A stretch of 64,000 nucleotides of DNA from Peribacillus folii (GTDB taxonomy: Bacteria; Bacillota; Bacilli; Bacillales; DSM-1321). The notes under the pieces were generated by a model. It worked only from the letters and a program-made list of their open reading frames with translations, was not told where the DNA came from and ran no database searches. The DNA lies in assembly GCF_030271255.1 (NCBI RefSeq), contig NZ_JASJOM010000006.1, positions 186,001 to 250,000 on the forward strand. Reading direction: 5' to 3'. Positions 1-8,186 of the stretch are shown here, piece by piece; positions within the stretch are counted from its first letter, which is position 1, and each line of letters starts with the position of its first letter. The translations under genes were made by a program, and so were the position numbers.

Positions 1-120
1 ATCATCGAGGTGAATTCCAAACCGTCGAAAAAATTCCAAGGCAATTATGAAACCTTTCGCCCATCAGTTAAATCCATCATAGATTACATGCTGACCCTTA
101 ACCGCGAAAAACATCGATGA
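1..120 (+). CDS. YheC/YheD-family ATP-grasp protein, C-terminal end only
   Basis: The window opens inside a reading frame that ends with TGA at 118-120. The 39 visible residues begin IIEVNSKPSKKFQG, which matches the last ATP-grasp strand (the E-x-N-S-K-P metal/ATP-binding segment) also present in the three complete genes downstream. It is therefore the tail of a fourth YheC/YheD-type gene in the same array. The next gene starts 16 bp later and has its ribosome site (AAAGGAG) overlapping this stop, so the two are probably co-transcribed. The 5' part lies outside the window. Confidence 0.85.
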   Translation: MIEVNSKPSKKFQGNYETFRPSVKSIIDYMLTLNREKHR

Positions 121-136
121 AAGGAGTTGCAAGCAC

Positions 137-1207
137 GTGTTAATCGGATTAATGGCAACATCGGATTCACATGAAAACCAGTACTTCACCGAAATAGCCA
201 AAACGGCAAAATCCTACAATATGAATGTTTGTAAATTCACGCCGGAAAATATTGATAGTGACCTGAAGAAAGTGCGGGGCGAACGGTTTGATGCTGATAA
301 GGAAATGTGGATTGCTGCATCTTTTAATATACCTGATTATATATATGATCGCTGTTTCCACGGGCTATCTCGGCAACCATCGGAAATACGGACAAAAATC
401 AACTGGTTAAAGGATCACTCCACCTTCCTGGGGCTCGGACTTCCTGGTAAGTGGGAAGTTTATCAAACGCTTAAAAAGCACCCCCTTCTTCAAGCTTTTT
501 TTCCAGAAACCGTCCAAGTATCGGCATCTGAAGAAATAATCGGCCATTTGGAATGCCTGGATAAAATCATCATCAAGCCTGAATTCGGTGCAGGCGGTAC
601 GGGCATTTACCTCCTTTCCAAAAACGATGACGGGACATTGGTATCCACAACAAAAAAAGGAACCAAATATGACCGCCAATTCACCTCAACATCACAGCTG
701 AACAAATGGCTGCAGCAATTATTGAAACGATATAAATACCTTTGCCAACCATATTTGGAACTTTGCAATCAAGAAAATGAACCATTCGATTTACGCATCC
801 TGCTGCAAAAAAACGAGAAGAACCAATGGGTGGAACGAGGCCGCGGCATTCGCACCGGTCAAAAGGATGGAATCACTTCTAATTTGGCAACTGGCGGTGA
901 AGCCCTGACTTTGGATACCTTCATCAAAAAGAATCCGGAAACCATTTCGATAGCCGTCGAACAAAAGATCCAGCATATACTCCGAACCCTGCCTGCCGAA
1001 ACCGAAGCCATGTTTGAAAGGCTATTCGAATTGGGCATCGATTTAGGCATCGATAAAAAGGGACAGTTATGGATACTGGACATTAACTCAAAACCTGGAA
1101 GGAAAATCATCCAGGCACTGCAGCCAGAGACCATGAAGCATATTCTTGGGGCACCGTTTGAATATAGTCAATATTTAGCCAACCATCTACAGAAGGCAGG
1201 TGAATGA
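137..1207 (+). CDS. YheC/YheD-family ATP-grasp protein (endospore coat-associated type)
   Basis: This is a 356-residue protein with a GTG start chosen because AAAGGAG lies about 11 bp upstream. The C-terminal two thirds are an ATP-grasp fold of the YheCD type: IIKPEFGAGGTGIYLL (about residues 136-151) is the ATP-binding Lys/Gly loop, PFDLRILLQ (about 216) follows, and LWILDINSKPGRK (about 312-324) is the C-terminal acidic Asp/Asn metal site. Bacillus subtilis YheC and YheD are spore coat-associated, but no reaction or substrate is known for the family. It lacks the long N-terminal beta-rich region of its downstream neighbour. It overlaps the next gene by 4 bp (ATGA), indicating translational coupling. 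Confidence 0.85.
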   Translation: MLIGLMATSDSHENQYFTEIAKTAKSYNMNVCKFTPENIDSDLKKVRGERFDADKEMWIAASFNIPDYIYDRCFHGLSRQPSEIRTKINWLKDHSTFLGLGLPGKWEVYQTLKKHPLLQAFFPETVQVSASEEIIGHLECLDKIIIKPEFGAGGTGIYLLSKNDDGTLVSTTKKGTKYDRQFTSTSQLNKWLQQLLKRYKYLCQPYLELCNQENEPFDLRILLQKNEKNQWVERGRGIRTGQKDGITSNLATGGEALTLDTFIKKNPETISIAVEQKIQHILRTLPAETEAMFERLFELGIDLGIDKKGQLWILDINSKPGRKIIQALQPETMKHILGAPFEYSQYLANHLQKAGE

Positions 1208-2577
1208 GTGTGAGAAAGACATACCCTGTCGAAATCGCCGCCACTCCCGGCAACGTTCTCTTCTACCCTTCAGAGCTTGGAGATCTGAATGACATCGAAT
1301 TGATTTACTTCGGACAGCATTCATGTCCGGCCAACGTGAAATCAAACCCTGCCATCAACCAATCGATCGTCCTATCGGAGAGTCTCGCGGAATCGCTAAA
1401 ATTCGAACTGACCGATATCCCCCTCCATTTATTCATATACGGCAGGACCATTCATATCGGCCCTTTAGTTGGCATTTTTTCTTCAGGCTTCACCGGCTTG
1501 TCGAACAAACCTTTAGGAGAAAGATCACAATTCTTCTCGAAGCTTCTCTCCCTTAGCCGAACAACAGGCTGCATCCCCTTCATTTTCGGAGAGAATGTCA
1601 TCAATTGGGATGAAGAGACCATCAAGGGTTATGTGTTCGAAAACGAAAATTGGCACATTCAGGAATTCCCGTTTCCTAACGTCATTTATGACCGGCTTCC
1701 CAATCGGATGACCGAAAATCGCGACGGCCCCAAAGAAGTGAAGCAGAAATTCCAGAAAGACTATACGATTCCATGGTTCAACCCGGGTTTTTTCAATAAA
1801 TGGGACGTTAACGAAAGGTTATGTGCAGATGAGCGAGCACTGCCATTCCTTCCTGAAACATATCCATTTCAATCCATCTCCGTTGTAGAGACGCTTCTTT
1901 CCCATTACCGTCAAGTTTATATAAAGCCCATTCATGGCAGCCTAGGCCTCGGCATACACCAAATCCTTTATGATAAGCATGAGAATGTTTACTATTGCCG
2001 ATATACGAATGAAGCAAGGGAGAAAAAATTACTAAAATTCCCCACACTGGAATCGATCGTTAAACACCTATTTCATGACCGGCCGCTCGACAATCTCATT
2101 GTCCAGCAGGGCATCTCGCTCATTCGATCCGAAAAGCGGCCCGTTGATTTCCGCGTGCATACAAACAAGGACAGCAATGGAGTATGGCAAGTAACAGCGA
2201 TAGCCGCCAAAATCGCCGGAGCAGGAAGTGTCACGACCCATATTAAGGGCGGAGGGGTCATCAAAACGCTTGCCGAGCTGTTTGGGGATGACGATGAGGC
2301 AAAAGAAGTGGAACGCAAGCTCTCTGAAGCCGCACTCATATTAAGCGAAAGCATCGAAAACCATCTGGATGGCATCATTGCAGAAATCGGTTTCGATTTT
2401 GGCTTGGATAAAAAAGGGCAAGTTTGGATGTTTGAAGCGAATTCCAAGCCAGGACGCTCCATCTTCTCCCATCCGAAACTTAAGGAATTCGAATTATTAA
2501 CCAGAAAGCTCAGTCTCGATTATGCGATCTATTTGACTGAACAGACGATAACAAACTCCATTAGTGTGCAGCGATGA
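1204..2577 (+). CDS. YheC/YheD-family ATP-grasp protein, long form
   Basis: This 457-residue protein starts at ATG overlapping the previous stop. Residues 1 to about 130 form an extra N-terminal region that includes the IGPLVGIFSSGFTG segment shared with YheC/YheD proteins. The ATP-grasp module follows, with YIKPIHGSLGLGIHQI (about 239-254), RPVDFRVHTNKD (about 311) and VWMFEANSKPGRS (about 408-420). YheD of B. subtilis has about this length and architecture. The function is unknown beyond the coat association reported for B. subtilis. The gene sits in an ATGA-overlapping series, so the three proteins are probably made together, perhaps as a complex or as successive ligases. That is inference. 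Confidence 0.85.
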   Translation: MSVRKTYPVEIAATPGNVLFYPSELGDLNDIELIYFGQHSCPANVKSNPAINQSIVLSESLAESLKFELTDIPLHLFIYGRTIHIGPLVGIFSSGFTGLSNKPLGERSQFFSKLLSLSRTTGCIPFIFGENVINWDEETIKGYVFENENWHIQEFPFPNVIYDRLPNRMTENRDGPKEVKQKFQKDYTIPWFNPGFFNKWDVNERLCADERALPFLPETYPFQSISVVETLLSHYRQVYIKPIHGSLGLGIHQILYDKHENVYYCRYTNEAREKKLLKFPTLESIVKHLFHDRPLDNLIVQQGISLIRSEKRPVDFRVHTNKDSNGVWQVTAIAAKIAGAGSVTTHIKGGGVIKTLAELFGDDDEAKEVERKLSEAALILSESIENHLDGIIAEIGFDFGLDKKGQVWMFEANSKPGRSIFSHPKLKEFELLTRKLSLDYAIYLTEQTITNSISVQR

Positions 2578-3770
2578 ATATTTTTTATGATAGCGTCTCG
2601 GAAACTTGGTTTCATGATCAAAAGGATGCAGTACTTTTTGCAGGAGCTGACGATGAAAAGATAACCTATAAAAAAGAGATACCAGATCAAAGTCTCTACC
2701 CGGTCACTGAATTTCCGGGCAGCCGGGTGCTGGTTGTCGCAATACTGACTTCGCTCAATCCCAAGAAGGAAACGGGCTTGGGCGGCAACCTGACCCTTTT
2801 TCAGGATTTATCGAGTTATCTTTCCCAACATGGAATTCTATCCTATGCCATCACGGGAAGGGCCCTTGCTTCCGGTTCAATGAAAGGGTATGTATTTTCA
2901 ACCGATGCAAACAAGTGGATTGAGTATAAGATGCCGCTTCCTGACATTGTCTATAATCGTGTACCCTCCAGGGGCTATGAGGCTTCGGCAGAATTTCATT
3001 CGCTCATGAACCACTTCAATGAACGCAATGTGAACATATTCAATCCGAGCTTCCTAGATAAATATGTGATGTACGAATCATTGAAGGAAGCTGGTTCCCT
3101 CATCAGGCATCTGCCGGAAACGGCGATCCTGCATACCCGCGAATGCCTGGAGTCATTCCTTGACACGCATCGGCACATCTATTTAAAACCTTGCAAAGGG
3201 AGCCAGGGAAAAGGCATCTACACCATTTGCAAAAATCCTGATGGCACGCTTTTGGTAAGCAGCCTGAAAAACAGCGAGACTTTCGACAATTTCACTTCTT
3301 TCTGGGAAACAAAAAAAAAGGTTCTGACAAAAAGGAATTACTTGGCTCAGCGCGCGATCGTACCAAAAAAACTTCTTGGTCACCGTTACGATTACAGGAT
3401 TCTCGTTCATTATGAAAAAGGATTTTATAAAGTGACGGGCAAAGCTGTAAGGATGTCACAAACACAGGAAATCACGACACATACTCCGCGAGGCGGTAAG
3501 CTTTATCCTTATCAGAACCTGCAATCAAGACGGCTGAATCTAGCGTTGGCGAAAATCGCCCAAAAATGCGGAGAAATCCTTTCAAAGAAAGTAGGCTTTC
3601 TCGGCGAATTTTCCATTGATATCGGTGAAGATGAATCAGGCTCGCTATTCATTTACGAAGTGAATTCCAAGCCCATGCAATTCGACGAAGAAGATATCGA
3701 AGCTAATCGGCTTTTACAGTTAAAAGATCTTTTCATTGAATTAACTTTTTCGAACAGGATGATAAAATAA
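2574..3770 (+). CDS. YheC/YheD-family ATP-grasp protein, third complete copy
   Basis: This 398-residue protein overlaps the previous gene by ATGA. An N-terminal segment of about 100 residues contains a partner of the IGPLVGI motif (VVAILTSLNPKKETG). The ATP-grasp core follows, with YLKPCKGSQGKGIYTI (about 203-218), RYDYRILVHYEKG (about 265) and LFIYEVNSKPMQFDEED (about 358-374). The loops between conserved motifs are very different from those of its two neighbours, so the copies are old duplications and not recent ones. The gene is followed by yheE, as in B. subtilis. It is likely expressed in the mother cell during sporulation, inferred from the family, but no sigma-E or sigma-K promoter was identified. 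Confidence 0.85.
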   Translation: MNIFYDSVSETWFHDQKDAVLFAGADDEKITYKKEIPDQSLYPVTEFPGSRVLVVAILTSLNPKKETGLGGNLTLFQDLSSYLSQHGILSYAITGRALASGSMKGYVFSTDANKWIEYKMPLPDIVYNRVPSRGYEASAEFHSLMNHFNERNVNIFNPSFLDKYVMYESLKEAGSLIRHLPETAILHTRECLESFLDTHRHIYLKPCKGSQGKGIYTICKNPDGTLLVSSLKNSETFDNFTSFWETKKKVLTKRNYLAQRAIVPKKLLGHRYDYRILVHYEKGFYKVTGKAVRMSQTQEITTHTPRGGKLYPYQNLQSRRLNLALAKIAQKCGEILSKKVGFLGEFSIDIGEDESGSLFIYEVNSKPMQFDEEDIEANRLLQLKDLFIELTFSNRMIK

Positions 3771-3833
3771 CACCTCCTGCTGCCGTTTTCCATTATAATG
3801 TAATGTGAGACAGCATATATGGAGGTAATACAT

Positions 3834-4037
3834 ATGATCAGTCATTTTCAATGGGCACCGCTGCATAAGAACCTGCCAGGATGGAAGATTTCCTTTTACT
3901 TCAACAGACAGTCCATCCAAGCCATCTATCATAAAGATGGAACCATTGAGTGGACAGCCAACCCGCCTGCAACGGAAGATGAACCGAAACTCAAAGCCAT
4001 GATACATGATCTGATGGTCTATCATGTTTATGAATAA
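3834..4037 (+). CDS. yheE: YheE family protein (DUF5342-like)
   Basis: This 67-residue protein starts at ATG 3834, 7 bp after the strong site GGAGGT at 3821. An in-frame ATG at 3819 lies upstream of that site and is unlikely to be used. The sequence MISHFQWAPLHKN with later GWKISFYF and IYHKDGTIEW fits the small YheE family, and its position beside yheC/yheD-type genes matches B. subtilis. No function is known. It is separated from the ATP-grasp operon by 63 bp with a possible -10 (TATAAT at about 3794), so it may have its own promoter. Confidence 0.7.
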   Translation: MISHFQWAPLHKNLPGWKISFYFNRQSIQAIYHKDGTIEWTANPPATEDEPKLKAMIHDLMVYHVYE

Positions 4038-4128
4038 AGCCTCTCGTCCACTTTCTTCTTTGAAGGTCTCAAAAGAATAAAAATCCCTCTATTGCTTATA
4101 CTAATGAAAAGGCTAGGAGGGATTAATT

Positions 4129-4317
4129 TTGGACAAAGAAAAAATGACTTTTTTAAAGGATAGTGAGTATGATGGACGGGATTCCGCCTTCCTTGACATC
4201 GATCGCTATATCAATGAAGGATTGGCAGGCGGAAATGTGTATGAAGCCGCAGACCTTCGGAACATTGAAGAAGCACATGATTTCTATGACGAGACCGATC
4301 CTAACATCAACAAATAG
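4129..4317 (+). CDS. small acidic protein of unknown function
   Basis: This 62-residue protein starts at TTG 4129, 8 bp after AGGAGGGA. It is strongly acidic and soluble, rich in Asp, Glu and Asn, with no membrane segment or cysteine. Segments include FLDIDRYINEGLAGG and EAHDFYDETDPN. I do not recognise the family. The good ribosome site and the hairpin terminator 14 bp after the stop support a real gene. It could be a sporulation-associated small protein like its neighbours, but nothing in the sequence proves it. Confidence 0.6.
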   Translation: MDKEKMTFLKDSEYDGRDSAFLDIDRYINEGLAGGNVYEAADLRNIEEAHDFYDETDPNINK

Positions 4318-4330
4318 ACGATCTAATGGC

Positions 4331-4360
4331 TAGGGCTCTCTTATTTAGAGAGCTCTTTTT
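4331..4360 (+). terminator. Rho-independent terminator after the 62-residue gene
   Basis: AGGGCTCTC pairs with GAGAGCTCT across a 7-base loop with one G-U pair, and a run of T follows. It overlaps the stop codon of the convergent minus-strand gene. Confidence 0.75.
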
Positions 4361-4589
4361 GGAACAGAACTTCCCCTGTTTCCCCGAACATTTCTTGGAT
4401 CACTTTTTCATAGGCAATTTGCAGGTTGTTCGAAAACGCTTCTTTTTCGGCTGAACTTACTGCTTGCTTGTTAATATCTTTTGTAAGTTTCACCAGATTT
4501 TCATTTAAAGAAACCGTATTTGCCCCCGAGAAATTGTACATAACCTGGGTTTTAAGATTATCCGTGAAATATTTAACCGTTCCAAACAT
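4341..4589 (-). CDS. unrecognised 82-residue protein under a cobalamin riboswitch
   Basis: The gene starts at ATG 4589 with AGGAGG 6 bp upstream. The product is soluble and helix-rich, with LTKDINKQAVSSAEKEAF and NLQIAYEKVIQEMFGE as probable amphipathic helices, no cysteine and no membrane segment. I do not recognise the family. It is the only gene between the cobalamin riboswitch (4766-4955) and convergent plus-strand genes. An intrinsic terminator lies immediately before its ribosome site, so its transcription should fall when cobalamin is abundant. A role in B12-related physiology is an inference from that context only. It is not a known transporter or a B12-independent isozyme, the usual targets of such switches. 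Confidence 0.65.
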   Translation of the reverse strand: MFGTVKYFTDNLKTQVMYNFSGANTVSLNENLVKLTKDINKQAVSSAEKEAFSNNLQIAYEKVIQEMFGETGEVLFQKELSK

Positions 4590-4601
4590 TTGGATTCCTC
4601 C

Positions 4602-4639
4602 TTAAAAAATAAAAAACAACTTACCAGAAGGAAGTTGTT
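4602..4639 (-). terminator. terminator of the cobalamin riboswitch expression platform
   Basis: On the minus strand AACAACTT pairs with AAGTTGTT and is followed by TTTTTTATTTTTT, directly upstream of the ribosome site of the 82-residue gene. Its place between aptamer and gene marks it as the regulated terminator. I did not resolve the competing antiterminator by eye. Confidence 0.75.
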
Positions 4640-4765
4640 AGAATGCTCACGAAGGCATAACAAAAATAAACATGTTTATTCATTTTTTTGAAAAATGATT
4701 GCATGCATTTGCCAATATTCGCACTTAACATCCCCTATCCTCGTAGGCATCTGATGATGTGCTAA

Positions 4766-4955
4766 AAACAGGCAGGTATCCTGGCTCATGATCATCGCTT
4801 TTCGAGCCTTCCCATCTCCCATTCAGGAAACAGTGGCATATTTCGAATCGCTCACATATACAGTTGCGGGACAGCCCCGGATTCTAACCGGATTCCCTTT
4901 TAAGCGGATAAGTCGTTGGTTTCCATATCCACACCCATTCCTAGACGTATTCAGT
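4766..4955 (-). promoter_or_regulatory. cobalamin (AdoCbl) riboswitch
   Basis: Read on the minus strand, the segment carries the conserved blocks in order: GGGAATCCGGT and GAATCCGGGGCTGTCCCGC, then CAACTG, GCCACTG, GGGAAGG, and the B12-box-like AGCCAGGATACCTGCC. All core elements are present, so the aptamer appears intact. A sigma-A-like promoter lies just upstream (4967-4995) and an intrinsic terminator downstream (4602-4639). The only gene it can control in this window is the 82-residue protein at 4341-4589. Confidence 0.95.
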
Positions 4956-4966
4956 TTTCCATTTTA

Positions 4967-4995
4967 AATGTATCAAATTAATTGTTGAATTACAA
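4967..4995 (-). promoter_or_regulatory. sigma-A-type promoter for the cobalamin riboswitch transcript
   Basis: On the minus strand TTGTAA (4990-4995) and TACATT (4967-4972) are separated by 17 bp. Initiation would fall at about 4960, immediately before the aptamer. Confidence 0.55.
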
Positions 4996-5255
4996 TCCGC
5001 ACCTGCGAAGGGTTTCCGCCATTCCCTCCACGAACTCCATACTGTTGAATTTCTCCAAAGAGCATGTACAAAAGAATGTTTGTATATCGTTTATTTCTTT
5101 TCAACAGAGCTTGCTTCGCTTGAATCCTCTCATAGACACGCCGGCTCATAATTCCAAAAAAATCCAACTATAACGAACCTTCACACAATGAAAAATGTAG
5201 GGCTAAACCATCTTTCATCCAAAACATGGCTTAAGCTGATTGACCGAACTGGTTT

Positions 5256-6071
5256 TTATGTGCTGCTTCCCTTCAAAACATCTTCATTCAAAATCGATGT
5301 AATGATATGCTCCGAATCCCATTCATGCTCCGATATCTCGATAAGGGGATACCGATGGGGTAAAATGAGATGCTGAATTTCTTGTACCGTTCGTCCTTGT
5401 TCATGCAAATGTAAAATTTCCCCACGGAGGTTTTCCAAATAATCGAGTTTTTTTCGGAACATTTCCTTTCCATTCGGAACATGCCCGGCATGGCAGCAAA
5501 ACATCTCCCCAAAATCGTATTGAAGCAAATTTTTTATGGAATCAATGATAACGGGAACGGATTCTTCCCGCAGAACGAGTTTTGTTTTTGGTGTGACGAA
5601 AAGATCCCCTGAAAAAAGCATACCCGTACTAAGATTCAAATAGACCATATGATCTTCCGCATGACCAGGGGTGTAAATAGGTTCCCAAGTTTGGCTGCGG
5701 GAATGAACGGTCTTTCCAAGCGGCTCAGCTTTGAAGGCATCCCTTCTTCCCCAGAACATTTTACGATAAGCGGGATATTCCGCATCCTTCGCACAAGCCT
5801 CAACCGACATCGGATGAATGAATATAGGGACCTTTTTATTTTCCTGAATCCAGGCCGCTCCTCCCGTATGGTCCTCATGATAATGCGTAAGGGCCACTGA
5901 ATCGAAGTCAGCGGACTGATAAAACGGAATGAGTCCGTCCAGTAATATCTGTGCGCCTGTATCAATCAAGAGACCGTCCGTTAAAAAAACATAAACGCTC
6001 ATCCCCGACCTGACGCTCCCCGGAGTTCCATGCACACAAACTACATCATTTACCTTCTTAACCTCTATCAT
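5256..6071 (-). CDS. MBL-fold metallo-hydrolase
   Basis: This 271-residue protein belongs to the metallo-beta-lactamase fold superfamily. The metal motif T-H-Y-H-E-D-H is at about residues 62-68, with LIDTGAQ before it, TPGHAEDHMVYL (about 135) supplying the next His, FSGDLFV the bridging Asp, and CCHAGH the last His. It resembles glyoxalase II-like hydrolases of unknown substrate. I chose ATG 6071 because GAAGGGTG lies 9-10 bp upstream. An in-frame GTG at 6083 has no spaced ribosome site. The gene stands alone, divergent from the S-box met operon. Confidence 0.85.
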   Translation of the reverse strand: MIEVKKVNDVVCVHGTPGSVRSGMSVYVFLTDGLLIDTGAQILLDGLIPFYQSADFDSVALTHYHEDHTGGAAWIQENKKVPIFIHPMSVEACAKDAEYPAYRKMFWGRRDAFKAEPLGKTVHSRSQTWEPIYTPGHAEDHMVYLNLSTGMLFSGDLFVTPKTKLVLREESVPVIIDSIKNLLQYDFGEMFCCHAGHVPNGKEMFRKKLDYLENLRGEILHLHEQGRTVQEIQHLILPHRYPLIEISEHEWDSEHIITSILNEDVLKGSST

Positions 6072-6212
6072 GAAGCTGCACACCCTTCATCGTATAAGAT
6101 AGTCACAATCCTCATTTTTTCTATTTATTGAAATAAATGTATTCCTATCCCTCCCATTTTACAAGGGATAAGCAAAACACGCAAAAAAATTATTCCAAAA
6201 TTACAGAATTCA

Positions 6213-6241
6213 TTGACAATGGAATGATTAACAAATAGTAT
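6213..6241 (+). promoter_or_regulatory. sigma-A promoter of the metNPQ S-box operon
   Basis: TTGACA (6213-6218) and TAGTAT (6236-6241) are separated by 17 bp, about 45 bp before the S-box aptamer. Confidence 0.7.
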
Positions 6242-6284
6242 AGAATATATTAAAAAACTTGAAATATTCCAAAATAATAATTCA

Positions 6285-6387
6285 CTTATCAAGAGCGACG
6301 GAGGGATCAGGCCCTGTGATGTCCGGCAACCGCCCCGATCGGGAACGGTGCCACTTCCTGCAGAATGATTGCATTCTGAAAGATAAG
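6285..6387 (+). promoter_or_regulatory. SAM-I (S-box) riboswitch
   Basis: CTTATCAAGAGCGACGGAGG opens P1 and the conserved AGGGA core. GGCCCTGTGATGTCCGGCAA, GGTGCC and GAAAGATAAG complete the S-box order, with the terminal GATAAG pairing with CTTATC. It should switch off the downstream methionine importer when S-adenosylmethionine is plentiful. Confidence 0.95.
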
Positions 6388-6403
6388 ACGAGATATAATT
6401 TCG

Positions 6404-6437
6404 CTGCCTCTTTCTGAATGATGGAGACAGTTTTTTT
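6404..6437 (+). terminator. S-box-controlled terminator
   Basis: CTGCCTC and GGAGACAG form an imperfect stem followed by seven T residues, just before the ribosome site of metN. It is the expression platform of the upstream aptamer. Confidence 0.8.
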
Positions 6438-6457
6438 ATGTTTAAGGAGGTTGGGTC

Positions 6458-7474
6458 ATGATTGAAATCCGTTCAGTCAGGAAGGAATACATAACGAAGA
6501 AAAACCGAGTTATCGGAGTGGATAACGTATCTTTAACCATTCAAAAAGGGGAGGTATATGGAATTGTCGGCTACAGCGGAGCAGGAAAAAGCTCATTACT
6601 TCGCTGCTTGAATTTGCTTGAACGTCCGACAGCAGGAAATATCATCATTGATGGAATTGACTTAACATCTCTATCTAGCAAGGAACTGCGTAAGCAACGT
6701 CAAAAAATCGGTATGATCTTTCAGCACTTTTCCCTTGTTAGCTCCAAAACCGTTTTTGAAAATGTCGCTTTTGCCTTGAAGGCAGCACATCAATCCAAAG
6801 GCGCCATCAAGGCACGTGTTTTACAACTGCTGGATATTGTAGGGCTCAGTGATAAAAAGGATGTCTACCCGGCACAGCTTAGCGGCGGCCAGAAGCAGCG
6901 GGTCGGCATCGCCCGGGCCTTGGCCAATGATCCCACTGTATTGCTTTGTGATGAGGCGACTTCAGCCCTTGATCCGACTACGACTAAGTCCATTCTGCAG
7001 CTACTGAAAAGGATCAGCCGCGAGCTTGGCATCACCATCGTCTTGATTACACATGAAATGGAAGTGGTCAAGGAACTATGCCATCGAGTCGCGGTCATGC
7101 AGGATGGCCGGGTCATAGAAGAGGGTTCCGTTTATGAAATATTTTCACAACCCAGAGAGGATTTAACGAAGAAATTCATCAGCAGTGTACTGGATTTTGA
7201 ACTTCCCTCACATTTGATTGAAGCAAGTGGAGGAACGATCATCAAAATCCAATTCGAGGGGCACAAAGCAGGTGAGTCCATTCTCTCTGATACCCTTCAA
7301 TCTTATTCTGTAAAGGGGAATATTCTGCATGGAAAAATCGAGTATATTCAGGATGTACCTTTAGGAATATTGATCATCGAACTGAATGGCGATGCTGCTG
7401 AAATCCATTCAGCATTGACCTATATAAAGAATCGTACCAGCTCTGTGGAGGTGCTAAAACATGTCACTGCTTGA
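6458..7474 (+). CDS. metN: methionine ABC transporter ATP-binding protein MetN
   Basis: This 338-residue protein is the ATPase of the D/L-methionine importer, acting on the inner face of the membrane with MetP. It has a Walker A GYSGAGKS (38-45), signature LSGGQKQRVGIARAL (about 141-155), Walker B LLCDEATSALD and a switch His in LITHEMEV. The C-terminal 80 residues are the NIL-type regulatory domain typical of MetN (about 255-335). ATG follows AAGGAGG by 8 bp. It is first in the metN-metP-metQ operon behind an S-box and overlaps metP by 14 bp. Confidence 0.95.
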   Translation: MIEIRSVRKEYITKKNRVIGVDNVSLTIQKGEVYGIVGYSGAGKSSLLRCLNLLERPTAGNIIIDGIDLTSLSSKELRKQRQKIGMIFQHFSLVSSKTVFENVAFALKAAHQSKGAIKARVLQLLDIVGLSDKKDVYPAQLSGGQKQRVGIARALANDPTVLLCDEATSALDPTTTKSILQLLKRISRELGITIVLITHEMEVVKELCHRVAVMQDGRVIEEGSVYEIFSQPREDLTKKFISSVLDFELPSHLIEASGGTIIKIQFEGHKAGESILSDTLQSYSVKGNILHGKIEYIQDVPLGILIIELNGDAAEIHSALTYIKNRTSSVEVLKHVTA

Positions 7475-8129
7475 ATCCATCATCAATATCCTGCCAGACC
7501 TGAATAAAGCATTCATTGAAACGATTTATATGGTCGGTGTTTCACTGGCGGTAGCTCTTCTAGTCGGTTTACCGCTTGGCGTATTACTGTTTACGACGAC
7601 GAGGAACTTGTTCTTCGAAAACGGCGTCGTGAACCGTTCGCTCGGCTTCTTAGTCAATATTGTCCGTTCCATCCCATTCATCATTCTCTTGGTCGCCCTC
7701 CTTCCTTTAACGAATTTGCTTACGGGATCGACGATAGGGCCGAAGGCTGCTTCCGTTTCCCTCTCCGTTTCCGCGATACCTTTTTTTGCAAGAATCGTTG
7801 AATCGGCATTGCGCGAAATAGACAAAGGAGTGATTGAAGCGGCAATTGCCGTCGGTGCCACGCCTTGGATGATCATCAAGGATGTTCTTCTTCCAGAGGC
7901 GAAACCAGGTATCATCCAAGGGCTTACATTAACGACCATCTCACTCATCGGTTATTCGGCAATGGCAGGGACGATCGGGGGCGGCGGAATTGGTGATCTG
8001 GCCATCAGGTTCGGATATTACCGCTATGACAATACGGTCATGATTACGACGATCGTCGTATTGATCTGCTTGGTGCAAATCATCCAAATGCTTGGTGACA
8101 AAGCTTCATACTTAGTGAATAAACGATAG
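7461..8129 (+). CDS. metP: methionine ABC transporter permease MetP
   Basis: This 222-residue membrane protein has about five transmembrane segments and the EAA-type coupling loop (EAAIAVGATPWMIIKDVLLPEA region, about 134-155) that docks the MetN ATPase. Length and sequence fit the MetI/MetP permease of Gram-positive methionine importers. The start codon lies inside the end of metN, an arrangement common in this operon and indicating coupling. I use metP to avoid confusion with metI (cystathionine gamma-synthase) at 15025. Confidence 0.95.
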   Translation: MSLLESIINILPDLNKAFIETIYMVGVSLAVALLVGLPLGVLLFTTTRNLFFENGVVNRSLGFLVNIVRSIPFIILLVALLPLTNLLTGSTIGPKAASVSLSVSAIPFFARIVESALREIDKGVIEAAIAVGATPWMIIKDVLLPEAKPGIIQGLTLTTISLIGYSAMAGTIGGGGIGDLAIRFGYYRYDNTVMITTIVVLICLVQIIQMLGDKASYLVNKR

Positions 8130-8186
8130 AATCTTTCATTTACCAATGATTCATACAATAACCCATATTTTTAGGAGGAAGTTCAA

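Noticed and set aside
4973..5167. 64-codon minus-strand ORF upstream of the cobalamin riboswitch
   Set aside because: TTG start without a ribosome site. It overlaps the riboswitch promoter, and the product resembles no family. It may be a gene remnant but cannot be supported.
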